From: Corynebacterium pacaense
GTDB taxonomy: Bacteria > Actinomycetota > Actinomycetes > Mycobacteriales > Mycobacteriaceae
Length of the DNA stretch: 64,000 nt
Direction of reading: 5' to 3'
Assembly: GCF_900169525.1 (NCBI RefSeq)
Contig: NZ_LT821239.1
Location: forward strand, 434,001-498,000
Made by a program: the position numbers and the translations under genes. Below, piece by piece: positions 54,256 through 62,600 of the stretch. The notes below the pieces were generated by a model. That model had not been told where the DNA came from. It did not search any database and saw nothing but the letters and a program-made list of their open reading frames with translations. The first letter of the stretch is position 1; the number at the start of each line of letters is the position of its first letter.

Positions 54256-55920
54256 ATGACTCCTGAGAGTTCTGTACAACGATCTCCATCTCTTCTCGAC
54301 GCCTCGTGTGAAGTGTTCGTCCACGACCTGGCGGCGCTCTCGCCGACCTCCGCCACCGACTGGGGCATCCCGGGCTACGAGGGCGAGTTGCAGGACTTCT
54401 CGCCCGATTACTGGAATGCGCTCGCCGAGCGCAACCGTGACATGGTCGCGGATGTTGACGCCTTCGACGACGGCACCGACGACAACGATGATGATGAGGA
54501 TTTCGACGACGTCGACAGGGTCACCGCCGAGGCGCTCCGTGACCGCGTCTGCCTCGATCTCTCCCTGCACCACCAGGGCGAGACGTTGCGAATGCTCAAC
54601 AACATCGACTCCCCGGTGCAGACCATCCGCGATACCTTCCTGATGATGCCAGGTGAATCCGACGAGGAACGGGAGAACATCAGGGAGCGGCTCTCCCGCG
54701 TACCGGACGCCCTGCACGGATACTGCGAATCCCTCGCCCTGGCGGCCAGCCAGGGACGCGTCGCCGCGGCACGTCAGGTCGATGAGGTCATCTCGCAGTG
54801 CGAGGACCTGGGGGACACGGGATCGGTGCTGGAGAACCTCGGTCTCGAGGAAAATGATCCGGTGGTGCTCGAGGCGCAGAGTGCCTTCCAGCGCGTCGCC
54901 GGCTGGCTCGGTGAGCAACTTGCCCCGCACGCTCCGCACGAGGATGCGGTCGGGCGTGAGCGTTATGAGCAGTTCTCCCACCTCTTCGTCGGTGAGTTCG
55001 TCGATCTCGACGAGGCCTATCTGTGGTCACTCGATCAGCTCAGGGCCATCGACGCCGAACAGCAGGAGCTCGCCGTCCAGCTCTACGGAGCGGGAACCAC
55101 GGTGCGCGAATCCATGAAGAAGCTCAACGCCGATGAGCGCTACATCATCCACGGCAGGGATGCGCTGGTTGAGTGGATGCAGACCACCGCTGACAGGGCC
55201 GTCAGCGACCTCGCTGGCACCTACTTCACCATCCCGGAACCCGTGCGCACCATCGAGTGCAGAATCGATCCCGCCGGAACCGGCGGAATCTTCTACACCC
55301 CGCCCTCCGACGACTTCTCCCGCCCGGGGCGCATGTGGTGGTCCGTCCCGAAATCCCAGGAGATCTTCCACACCTGGCAGGAACTGACCACGGTGTTCCA
55401 CGAGGGGGTGCCCGGCCACCACCTTCAGATCGGTCAGACGATGACGAACACCGAGGAGCTCAACCTCTGGCGCCGGGCCGTCTGCTGGAACTCCGGACAC
55501 GGCGAGGGGTGGGCCCTGTACGCGGAGACCCTGATGAAGGAACTCGGCTATCACGAGGACCCGGGAACCCGCATGGGCTACCTCGACGCCCAGCGGCTCC
55601 GGGCCGCCCGGGTGGCCATTGACATCGGGCTGCATCTTGGCAAGAAGAATCCCGAGGGTACCGGACCGTGGGACGCCTCCTACGCCCGTAGTTTCCTGCG
55701 GGAGAATACCTTCATGGCGGAGGCCAACCTCACCTTCGAGCTCACCCGCTACCTCGGCTGGCCCGGCCAGGCCGCCTCCTACGCCATCGGTCAGCGCTTA
55801 TGGAAGGATCTCCGCGATGACGCGGTCTCCCAGGGCATGGATCTTGCGGAATTCCACTCCAGGGCGCTGAGCTACGGCAGCATTCCCATGGCCATCCTGC
55901 GCGACCAGCTGCTGGACTGA
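54256..55920 (+). CDS. DUF885-family metallopeptidase-like protein
   Basis: A 554-residue soluble protein. Zinc-protease signature HEGVPGHH (about residue 382) followed by HGEGWALYAE (the third ligand region) and GYLDAQRLRAARVAIDIGLH, as in the DUF885 family. An acidic stretch (DDGTDDNDDDEDFDD, about residues 73-87) is unusual. No signal peptide. ATG 54256 has no SD; TACGAT lies eight bases upstream, so leaderless. Substrate unknown, probably peptides. Confidence 0.85.
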   Translation: MTPESSVQRSPSLLDASCEVFVHDLAALSPTSATDWGIPGYEGELQDFSPDYWNALAERNRDMVADVDAFDDGTDDNDDDEDFDDVDRVTAEALRDRVCLDLSLHHQGETLRMLNNIDSPVQTIRDTFLMMPGESDEERENIRERLSRVPDALHGYCESLALAASQGRVAAARQVDEVISQCEDLGDTGSVLENLGLEENDPVVLEAQSAFQRVAGWLGEQLAPHAPHEDAVGRERYEQFSHLFVGEFVDLDEAYLWSLDQLRAIDAEQQELAVQLYGAGTTVRESMKKLNADERYIIHGRDALVEWMQTTADRAVSDLAGTYFTIPEPVRTIECRIDPAGTGGIFYTPPSDDFSRPGRMWWSVPKSQEIFHTWQELTTVFHEGVPGHHLQIGQTMTNTEELNLWRRAVCWNSGHGEGWALYAETLMKELGYHEDPGTRMGYLDAQRLRAARVAIDIGLHLGKKNPEGTGPWDASYARSFLRENTFMAEANLTFELTRYLGWPGQAASYAIGQRLWKDLRDDAVSQGMDLAEFHSRALSYGSIPMAILRDQLLD

Positions 55921-55946
55921 ACGCCCCCACCCCGCTGATCCCGCAG

Positions 55947-57029
55947 CTACCGCCGCGGCAGAATGAGGCGGAGAATACCCGGCAGCCAGCCCGCGATGGC
56001 GAGGATGGACAACAGGCGGATGATCTGGATGGTCACCACCACCGGACCCGCCGCACCCTCCGAGCTCAGCGCCAGGACCGTTTCCAGCGCGCCGGGACTG
56101 GTGGCGAGATAGGCCTCGAAATAGGAGATGCCCAGCCACCGGCTCAGCACCGCCGCCGTCGCCGCGCACAGCCCCAGAAGCACGAAGATGAAGGCGAAGG
56201 TGGCCGGTAGCTGCCGGGAGAACACCCGCAGCGCAGGCATGTTCAGCGCCCCGCCGCACATCCAGCCGATGGACAGGAAGGCGATGATGACAAAGGGTGT
56301 CGGCGGTTCGAGATCAACCGGGAACAGGGCACCCACCACCACGGTGCACAGCAGTGGCCCCAGCACAGCCGGGGCGGGCAGCCGGAGCAGCCGGCCCAGG
56401 GGTTCGCCTACCACCACGATGCCCAGAATCACCACGATGCCTATCGACGCCTCCACCTCACCCAGCCCGAACACCTCCAGGCCCTCCGGCCGCACCCGCC
56501 CGGCACCTCCGGTGCCCGGCACGAACAGGTGCGTGACCAGGGGTAGCGAGATGGAGACGACGAGCAGGCGCAGGTACTGGGAGAGGGTGACATAGCGGTA
56601 GTCGGCGCCGAGCTGCTGGGCGAGCACCGTCATCACCGACGCGCCACCCGCGAGCATGGACAGCACGCCGGTCTCCGGGCTGATCGCCTTCTGCGAGCGC
56701 GACAACATGATCCCGCCCGCCACGCCGATGCCCACCGTGATCAGGGAAACCAGCAGGCCGGGCAGGAGGTACCTGAGGAGCTGGGCCACGGGGGCGTCGA
56801 GAAGCGGCAGGGCGGCGAGAATGGCGATCATGCTGCGACCGAAGACGTTGACACCCTTGTTCAGGGGTAGATCCTCACCGGTGATCAGCGCACAGGCACC
56901 GGCGACGACGATCGCCGCCAGGATCCACGAGGCGGGAAGGTGCCACAGGGTGAACAACCAGCCGAGGCCGAGTGAGGCGGGTATGACGATCGCCCATCGA
57001 AGCGCGACCGCGGATACGTGCCTGCCCAC
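55947..57029 (-). CDS. AbrB-family membrane protein (PF05145 type)
   Basis: A 360-residue membrane protein with about ten segments in two repeats; each has a glycine-rich turn typical of the AbrB/ammonia-monooxygenase-regulator family (SMLAGGASVMTVLAQQLGADYRYVTLSQYLRLLVV; AYLATSPGALETVLALS). GTG 57029 was chosen because GGGAGG lies seven bases before it; the longer ATG at 57065 overlaps the upstream gene. It is probably cotranscribed with the secreted protein gene. Function uncertain, transport assumed. Confidence 0.78.
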   Translation of the reverse strand: MGRHVSAVALRWAIVIPASLGLGWLFTLWHLPASWILAAIVVAGACALITGEDLPLNKGVNVFGRSMIAILAALPLLDAPVAQLLRYLLPGLLVSLITVGIGVAGGIMLSRSQKAISPETGVLSMLAGGASVMTVLAQQLGADYRYVTLSQYLRLLVVSISLPLVTHLFVPGTGGAGRVRPEGLEVFGLGEVEASIGIVVILGIVVVGEPLGRLLRLPAPAVLGPLLCTVVVGALFPVDLEPPTPFVIIAFLSIGWMCGGALNMPALRVFSRQLPATFAFIFVLLGLCAATAAVLSRWLGISYFEAYLATSPGALETVLALSSEGAAGPVVVTIQIIRLLSILAIAGWLPGILRLILPRR

Positions 57030-57054
57030 TCGTTCCGGCCTCCCAACTACTGCG

Positions 57055-57528
57055 TCATGTGGCACTCACACTAGCAGTCAGCTCCAGCACATCGTATGAG
57101 TCGGGGGTTATAAGTGCGACGGTGCCACCGGCATCCCCGATCGAGACGTGGCCGGGTTTGACGGTGACATCGAGGCCCTCGAGGCGGGTGGATCCATTCA
57201 CCGGCCGTGGCTGCGCCACCGGGGCCGTGGGCCATTGCACGTCGGTGCCGATTCCGGTGATGTGGGCATCGGCAAGCGAGATGACCACCGTGTTCGCCTG
57301 CCTTCCCGTCGCGTCCTTCCAGGTCACCGGGAAATCGGGATGACAGGTGATGGTCACGCTGGTGAAGGTACACAGCAGCGACTGCCGGGGTGTCATGGTC
57401 ATCCGGTAGCTCGGCGCGGGGTGCTGATCCACCGCGGGGACGACGGGGGCGGCCAATGCCGTGGACACCGCGGAGCCCAGGAGGACGGGGGTGAGCAGGA
57501 CGGCGGCTATGCTTCGAAGGAGTTTCAT
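57055..57528 (-). CDS. Secreted protein of unknown function (157 aa)
   Basis: ATG 57528 follows AAAGGGAATCC. The first 30 residues form a Sec signal (MKLLRSIAAVLLTPVLLGSA ... ALAAP). The mature part has two cysteines (LLCTFTSVTITCHP) that could form a disulfide and a beta-rich pattern. No family recognised. It is immediately upstream of the AbrB-type membrane gene. Confidence 0.65.
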   Translation of the reverse strand: MKLLRSIAAVLLTPVLLGSAVSTALAAPVVPAVDQHPAPSYRMTMTPRQSLLCTFTSVTITCHPDFPVTWKDATGRQANTVVISLADAHITGIGTDVQWPTAPVAQPRPVNGSTRLEGLDVTVKPGHVSIGDAGGTVALITPDSYDVLELTASVSAT

Positions 57529-57637
57529 GATGGATTCCCTTTCGTGGATGGCCCGTGGGACTTCAGTGTATTCCCAGCGCAGGATATAATCGCCGGGTTT
57601 ATACTTTGGTGACCCTATCTTGATGAAAGGCATATGA

Positions 57638-58420
57638 ATGGGTGTTGAACTGGCTGCCGGCGGTTGGGCGGTCCTGATCGCCGGAGCCGCCATCGCCGGG
57701 TGGATCGACGCGGTCATCGGCGGTGGGGGACTGGTGCTGATCCCGCTGATCATGGCGGTGATTCCGCAGCTGGCACCGGTCACCGCGCTGGCCTCGAACA
57801 AGCTCGCCGCCGTAACGGGCACCGCATCCGCGGCCTTCACGCTGGTCCGCACGGTGCGGCCACCCGCGAAGCTGCTGGCGCTCTACGTGCCGGTGGCGCT
57901 GACCTGTTCCGGACTGGGAGCACTGGTTGCCAGTGCCATAGATAAGGATGTCATGCGGCCACTGATCATCGTCCTCATGCTCCTGGTCGGAGTGTTCGTG
58001 GTGTTCAAACCGGGTTTCGGTACCGGGAGCAGCGCCGAGCTTCCGGCGGGCTGGCGCCGGTGGGCTTCCATAGGCGCGGTGGCGGTGATCGCGGGCTATG
58101 ACGGCATCTTCGGCCCCGGCACCGGCATGTTCCTGATCATGGCCTTCACCGCGGTACTCTCGCAGAACTTCCTCACCTCGGCGGCCATGGCGAAGGTCGT
58201 GAACACCGCAACAAATCTCGGGGCGCTTATTGTATTCATTCTCGGAGGTCACATGTGGTGGACCCTGGGTATCGTGCTAGGTGTCGCAAACGTCCTCGGC
58301 GCGCAGATCGGCGCCAGGACCGTGCTCGGCGGCGGGACCAGGCTCATCAGGTATGCGCTGCTCACACTGGTTGTCGTGATGAGCCTCTACCTCACCTGGC
58401 AACAGCTTGGGTCAGCCTAG
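57638..58420 (+). CDS. TauE/SafE-family (TSUP) transporter, second copy
   Basis: A 260-residue TSUP permease with repeats AAIAGWIDAVIGGGGLVLIPLIMAV and AGYDGIFGPGTGMFLIMAF. YfcA-like group by pattern. ATG 57638 has AAAGG upstream. It is distinct from the TSUP at 52244. The gene is followed directly by a McbR box that overlaps its stop codon, linking the neighbourhood to sulfur control, though the box itself serves the next gene. Confidence 0.82.
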   Translation: MGVELAAGGWAVLIAGAAIAGWIDAVIGGGGLVLIPLIMAVIPQLAPVTALASNKLAAVTGTASAAFTLVRTVRPPAKLLALYVPVALTCSGLGALVASAIDKDVMRPLIIVLMLLVGVFVVFKPGFGTGSSAELPAGWRRWASIGAVAVIAGYDGIFGPGTGMFLIMAFTAVLSQNFLTSAAMAKVVNTATNLGALIVFILGGHMWWTLGIVLGVANVLGAQIGARTVLGGGTRLIRYALLTLVVVMSLYLTWQQLGSA

Positions 58421-58433
58421 ACTTCTTAGTCTA
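58418..58433. promoter_or_regulatory. McbR box before the 126-aa gene
   Basis: TAGACTTCTTAGTCTA fits TAGAC-N6-GTCTA exactly. It begins at the stop codon of the TSUP gene and ends 64 bases before the next start. Third McbR-type site in the window. Confidence 0.82.
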
Positions 58434-58497
58434 TTCAGCAGTGGACTGGCAGCCTCAATCCTGGTTGATCCCAGACAATCTTCCTAGACTGGTCGGC

Positions 58498-58878
58498 ATG
58501 ACGAGTACACAGCTGGACACGCAATCCGGTACGCCGCAGGAAGAGCCCCTCAGTCTTCCGGGACATCCCGAGGTCATCACGGAGAGCACGGTCACGGTGG
58601 TGGTCGAGGACTCAACGAATCCCGACAGCTTCCCCTCGCTCATCGGAGGTGCCGCGGCGACATCCCGCCTCCTCGGTGCAACAAGGCTCCATATCGTCGC
58701 CCCGGCCCAGCATCTGCCCGCGCTGGCCGTCGCGGCCGGCGAAATGGTGGCGGAGCTGCCGGAGGGCTTTCTCTTCTGCGAGGCCGGCTGCGCCGAGCAT
58801 GACCACTCGCACAATCCCTCCGGTGGCGCGATGGTGCTCTCTGCCGAATCGGTGATCCAGATGGGGCGCGCGGCGTAG
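58498..58878 (+). CDS. Hypothetical protein, candidate McbR-regulon member (126 aa)
   Basis: ATG 58498 follows TAGACT by seven bases, so it is probably leaderless. The protein has an acidic, beta-rich N-half (EVITESTVTVVVEDSTNPDSFPSLIGGAAATS), a Rossmann-like middle (RLLGATRLHIVAPAQ) and a Cys/His cluster FCEAGCAEHDHSHN near residue 100 that could bind a metal. I do not recognise the family. The McbR box upstream suggests a role in sulfur metabolism. Confidence 0.6.
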   Translation: MTSTQLDTQSGTPQEEPLSLPGHPEVITESTVTVVVEDSTNPDSFPSLIGGAAATSRLLGATRLHIVAPAQHLPALAVAAGEMVAELPEGFLFCEAGCAEHDHSHNPSGGAMVLSAESVIQMGRAA

Positions 58879-59444
58879 GGGTCCGTTGGTGCCACGAACC
58901 GATCGCGGTACATCAGATACTTGTGGTGCGATCGTGCACCTTCGATATGCACGTCTACGGCGAACCTACGGGCTCCGGTTTCACCGTTACCGCAAGGACC
59001 AGCATGTCCAGAGGGCAAGACCCGCCCGGCGTTTAGGGGTTCCCGTCCAGGTGGAGGGCACAACGTCGTTGTCGGGGTAGGTATCCAGCAGAGACAGTGG
59101 ACGCTCTGCCGGAGATAGGTCGAGTTGACGGTGCAGGTACTGGATCAGCCTGAGTTGGCCGAAAGCTCATTTCATTTCTCCAACCATCGGCACTAACCGC
59201 TGGTCATTATTCAGCTTGGGTCCGAGGCCGTGGGCGCGGTTGAACATCCGGGCATGATGTAATGCGAAGTTGCGCACAGTACTCAACGATTTAGCCAAAA
59301 CTCGAGTTGAGCAGCGCTCTGCGTGCGGTTGCGTCCTTTTGTGTGGTTTATCTGTAAACGCCGGATATGGCCCCACGAATGCCATGGACGACCACCGCAG
59401 TAACCTTTAGAATCAACCCACATCTCCTTGAAAGGGAACCCACG
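58879..59444. other. Non-coding stretch before the IS graveyard
   Basis: About 570 bases with no supported gene. A short rightward frame (MHVYGEPTGSGFTVTARTS..., from about 58948) is open for about 30 codons and may be decayed coding sequence. TAGAAT at 59408 and GAAAGGGAA at 59431 form a promoter-like box and SD for the truncated gene at 59445. No copy of the dispersed motif occurs from here to the window end. Confidence 0.4.
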
Positions 59445-59612
59445 ATGGCAACTGGGTCCTATTTTATCGATCCGATCAGGACGGGCCTGAACCCCGGATG
59501 GTGGACACTGGGATTTAATCAGGATGCGATAGTAGGTGTAGCTGATCCTGCGGCTTCGAAGGTGTTCGGCGAGCGGTGTCCGCACCATGAGTGCGAGCGC
59601 CTGGAGTTGTAG
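59445..59612 (+). pseudogene. Gene truncated by an IS3 element
   Basis: After the good SD GAAAGGGAA, ATG 59445 starts MATGSYFIDPIRTGLNPGW, then the frame crosses the IS3 end at about 59502 and stops inside it at 59612. Only the first 19 codons are host sequence. Family unknown. The remainder of the original gene is not seen on the other side of the IS3. Confidence 0.55.
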
Positions 59613-59790
59613 CGCGTGCACCACCGGAACACGTCGTGGCGACATGGCAGCTGGCTTTGGGAAACGGACTCGTCCTTCAGGACTTCCCGCTTCAGTGTGG
59701 TGTTGAACGACTCCGCCAACGAGTTGCTCCCATCGATTGGGTTGCACCGAGCCGTTCACACAGTCTCCGGTAGTGCTCCAAGGCATAGAC

Positions 59791-61241
59791 GGCGGATTCA
59801 ATCGGTGGTCGCAACACCAGGTTCTTGGGCCGATGGTAGCTGCTCTGTGAATACCTCGGCTGGGGTTTTCCAGTTGAGCACTTTCCTCGGCCGGTTATTT
59901 AACGTGTACGCGACCGCGGCGAGATCGTCAGCACCCCATCTCGACAGGTCGGTGCCCTTGGGGAAGTACTGTCGCAGCAGCCCATTGGTGTTTTCGTTCG
60001 TGGGCCGCTGCCAAGGCGAGTGCGGATCAGCGAAAAACACCGTGGTGCCGGTCTCGAACGCGAATCTGGCATGCTCTGCCAACTCCTTGCCTCGATCCCA
60101 GGTCAACGTCTTACGCAGTTGCTGCGGTAGATCCGTGATTGCTCGGGTGAGCGCATCAGCCATCGCGGTCGCGCCGTGGCCGGCCAAGGCCGGCCCGTTT
60201 TTCACTCGCGGCTGCTGCCCGTAGCCTGCAAGTCGTGGCAGGTGCACCAGCAGCACAGAGCGGCTCTTGCGCTCGACGAGCGTGCCGATCGCGGACTGGT
60301 GTGTGCCGATGATCAGATCCCCCTCCCAATGTCCAGGCACCGCGCGGTCCGCCGCTTCGGCGGGACGCTCGGAGATGACGACATCGTCTGTGACATGGCC
60401 TTGTGGCTTGTTCCGTGAACGCCGTCGTGGTTTCCGCAGCGCTCGACCAGTGCGTAGACACGTGACGAGCTCGCGCTTGAGTGCGCCGCGCCCCTGGATG
60501 AACAGTGACTGGTAAATCGCTTCGTGGCTGATCCGCATGGCACCATCATCAGGGAAATCAACTTTCAGCCGGTGCGAGATTTGTTCCGGGCTCCAACCCG
60601 TGACCCATTGACGGTCCTCTCGGTGTGGCTTGTTTCGTCCCTTCCAACGCGGTGCATCGGGCCCCTGAGCTACCGTCCCGTCCGGCAGACTGACGCTGCC
60701 CTCAAGGCGCTGTTGCACATAGTCACGCAGCGCGGTGTTGGTCACCAGTTTCGCTTGTTTGGGCCGCTTGGCCGCAGACTCGGCCTTCCACTGCGCAACG
60801 GAAGCCCGGTACTCCACTTCCCCGGCACGGGTCGCGGCGTTTCGCCGCAGTTCCCGGGAGACTGTCCCGGGATCGCGTCCGAGTCGTCGGGCGATCTCAC
60901 GGACGCCGACATTTTGAACGTGTAACAGCGCGATCTCTTCACGCTCAGCAAAGCAGAGATAACGGCCAGCAGCTGGAGCAAGATCTAGTGGAGGCATACC
61001 TCCAGCATGGCGAAACCACCGCGTACCCACCGGTGCTGACACACCAACAGCAACCGCGGCATCCTCGCTCGTAAGCCCATCAGCGATCTGTACCCAGAAT
61101 GCCCGCTCGACCTCACGTCGCGGGGGCGGGCGCCCCGGAGAGCGCATCGGTTGTCGCACCGCTCGATCCGCATCCGCCTGACGACGTAGCATCACACACC
61201 TCCATGTCATCGAGGTGTTGCGACGACCAGTTGAATCCGCC
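59791..61241 (-). mobile_element. IS30-family element inserted in the IS3 orfB
   Basis: Imperfect inverted repeats begin GGCGGATTCAA at both ends (27 bases with three mismatches, ending GCAACACC). The triplet GAC is duplicated at each side (59788-59790, 61242-61244). Removing the element and one GAC restores HSDHGSVYALEHYRR in the IS3 orfB. Length 1451 bp. Confidence 0.88.
59798..61192 (-). CDS. IS30-family transposase
   Basis: A 464-residue transposase: helix-turn-helix (EEIALLHVQNVGVREIARRLGRDPGTVSRELRRNA), then the DDE domain with PGHWEGDLIIG (first D), LTWDRGKELAEH (second D) and QRPTNENTNGLLRQYFPKGTDL (E). ATG 61192 (MLRRQADADRAV). Open throughout, so this copy may be active. Confidence 0.88.
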   Translation of the reverse strand: MLRRQADADRAVRQPMRSPGRPPPRREVERAFWVQIADGLTSEDAAVAVGVSAPVGTRWFRHAGGMPPLDLAPAAGRYLCFAEREEIALLHVQNVGVREIARRLGRDPGTVSRELRRNAATRAGEVEYRASVAQWKAESAAKRPKQAKLVTNTALRDYVQQRLEGSVSLPDGTVAQGPDAPRWKGRNKPHREDRQWVTGWSPEQISHRLKVDFPDDGAMRISHEAIYQSLFIQGRGALKRELVTCLRTGRALRKPRRRSRNKPQGHVTDDVVISERPAEAADRAVPGHWEGDLIIGTHQSAIGTLVERKSRSVLLVHLPRLAGYGQQPRVKNGPALAGHGATAMADALTRAITDLPQQLRKTLTWDRGKELAEHARFAFETGTTVFFADPHSPWQRPTNENTNGLLRQYFPKGTDLSRWGADDLAAVAYTLNNRPRKVLNWKTPAEVFTEQLPSAQEPGVATTD

Positions 61242-61831
61242 GACGCTACCGTGGTCGGAATGGAAAATCGCCACGTCAAGGCTGCCTCGGATCCCGTGGG
61301 CCATCGTGAGGGCTTCTTCGACCAACTCCGTGTGCATGTGCTCGGCGATTGCGAATCCGGTCAACTGCCGCGAATAGTAGTCAATGACCGTGGCCAGGTA
61401 CATATTCGACACCTCCGCGATCGGCAGATACGTGATGTCGTTAACGTAGACCCTGTTTGGTTTCACCAAAGTGAACCGGCGCCGCAGCAGGTCGGAGAAC
61501 CTCGGAGTCCGTTTCGCAGGGACAGTGGTCGTCACCCGGCGTTTTTTGGTGTAGCCGAACAGCCTCATCTGGCGCATCAGCCTCGCGGTGCGCTTGTGAT
61601 TGAGACGGCCGTCGTTGGTTGGATTGGAGTTGATCGCCGCAGGCACGCGTTTCGCCCCCTAACAGCCGTTCTCGGCCGTGAACACGGCCCTGATCCTCGC
61701 TGTCAGCACCGCGTCGTCGATAAGGCGTCGCCGGCGCCGGGGAGCAGCAGATTTTCCATGAGTTGTACGAGGACCGGTTGATCTTCAAGACCTTACATAA
61801 CCGCTTGACCTCGTAGAGGCCTCGGTGGTCA

Positions 61832-62194
61832 TCAATGAACTGAAAGCGGTTCACCCGTTCGTCTGCTTGCCGCGAAAAACTTGGCCGCCGTGCGCAGGAT
61901 CTCTCGTTCTTCCCGGAGCGTGGCGTTCTCGCGTTCGAGCATGCGGATGCGCTCGGCATCAAAGAGCCCTTCAGCGGGCGTGCGTTGGCTGTTGGCCGCG
62001 GCGGTGGGGCTGGCGACTTTCTCGCCGTTGGCGTTGGTTGTGGTGCCGGTGCCGAAGGCGTCGAGCCAGGTGCGCAGGGAGTTGCGGTTGACCCCGAGAT
62101 CGGAGGCGATAGCGTTGATCGTGGCTGCGGGGTTTGACTCGGAGAATGAGACTGCGTCACGCTTGAACTGCTCGGTGTCGGTCTTGCGTGGCAT
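61832..62194 (-). CDS. IS3-family transposase OrfA
   Basis: A 120-residue OrfA starting MPRKTDTEQFKRDAVSF, with a helix-turn-helix (INAIASDLGVNRNSLRTWLDAFG) and a coiled-coil tail (AERIRMLERENATLREEREILRTAAKFF). It belongs to the broken IS3 element and overlaps the start of its orfB. Confidence 0.82.
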   Translation of the reverse strand: MPRKTDTEQFKRDAVSFSESNPAATINAIASDLGVNRNSLRTWLDAFGTGTTTNANGEKVASPTAAANSQRTPAEGLFDAERIRMLERENATLREEREILRTAAKFFAASRRTGEPLSVH

Positions 62195-62245
62195 GGTGGA
62201 AAGGTACCTCACTTCTCCAATGTGATGCTGGTTTCAGCGTGTCCA

Positions 62246-62600
62246 CCACCGAGGGGTCAAGTCCGATGTAGTAGGCACGGGCTTCTGCAGTCTGCACCGG
62301 CAACAACATGTGGAAGTGACTCCGGCTCAATTGTTGCGAGAGCGTTGCGACAATCTGCGCGTCGGCGAAGAGCTGAGCGAACTGGAGCATGTGGTACAGG
62401 CTCGCCCTGCTGAAGCTACGACCGTATTTCTTGGCAAATTGTCGCGACAGCGCCGCCACAATCTCCTGATCGTAACCAGCGCGTTGTTTCTTGAGTACCT
62501 TGACGTCGATCATCCGCCCGATGTACCAGTTCCGCAGCGTCAAAGTGGTGTTCACCTGTGAGGCCATGAGTGCCTGTCCCTGCTCGATCAGGGTCGACAC
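62246..62600 (-). pseudogene. DUF1016 (YhcG-type) nuclease, N-terminal fragment
   Basis: The frame starts near GTG 62600 and reads STLIEQGQALMASQVNTTLTLRNWYIGRMIDV ... YGRSFSRASLYHMLQFAQLF ... SHFHMLLPVQTAEARAYYIG, the conserved N-terminal domain of DUF1016 proteins. It is cut at about 62245 by the IS3 end, so the C-terminal PD-(D/E)XK nuclease domain is lost. DUF1016 genes are common in restriction and defence islands. Confidence 0.78.

Larger units (their letters stand above)
5975..56806. repeat. Dispersed motif CGCTTSTCGACGCCC (motif 2)
   Basis: The 15-mer CGCTTCTCGACGCCC is exact at 5975 and, reversed, at 13346 and 56792. Its core CTTCTCGACGCC also occurs at 8502, 54292 and reversed at 47212. 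The CTTGTCGACGCC form is found near 9578, 14135, 43589 and reversed at 44411. Related arms build the hairpins at 29221 and 53003. Several copies sit at or just past gene ends. Confidence 0.7.
392..58076. repeat. Dispersed 12-mer CGCTTATGGAAG (motif 1)
   Basis: Exact forward copies start at 723, 961, 3220, 7398, 9964, 12562, 21178, 21401, 26015, 26714, 32709, 34828, 41663, 48968, 53861, 55795. Exact reverse copies start at 4286, 10277, 11698, 13560, 17444, 24113, 29999, 32688, 37543, 40139. One-mismatch copies: 1280, 8285, 9088, 32154, 34780, 39074, 53336. Variant CTTCCATAGGCG: 392, 919, 8042, 8777, 58065, with near copies at 12247 and 17511. Looser forms keep TTATGGAA (691, 1721, 11337, 24575, 38667). 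Most lie in genes, the rest in leaders and gene ends. No known corynebacterial repeat of this kind comes to mind. Confidence 0.97.
59519..61860 (-). pseudogene. IS3-family transposase OrfB, broken by a stop, frameshifts and IS30
   Basis: The N-terminal part (DDHRGLYEVKRLCKVLKINRSSYNSW) is followed by a frameshift, a TAG at 61659-61661 in GC-stop-GAKRVPAAINSNP, and the DDE start (NRVYVNDITYL). The frame reaches HSDHGSV and is cut by IS30 at 61241. After IS30 it resumes YALEHYRRLCERLGATQSMG and, after a small deletion, NSLAESFNTTLKREVL to the stop at 59519. It cannot make transposase. Confidence 0.82.
59502..62245 (-). mobile_element. Degenerate IS3-family element interrupted by IS30
   Basis: The ends share the inverted repeat TGGACAC (59502-59508 and its complement at 62239-62245). 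Inside are orfA, a broken orfB and an IS30 copy. No clear target duplication is seen, fitting an old or rearranged insertion. It cuts a host gene on each side (59445 and the DUF1016 gene). Confidence 0.72.

Noticed and set aside
392-58076. Motif 1 as a polar chromosome-segregation (KOPS-like) or Chi-like signal
   Set aside because: Exact copies are 16 forward and 10 reverse, far less skewed than such signals usually are; only a whole-genome plot could revive the idea.
61113-61646. 177-codon leftward frame as a complete IS3 gene
   Set aside because: It is only the middle of orfB, beginning after the TAG at 61659 and running into the IS30 end.
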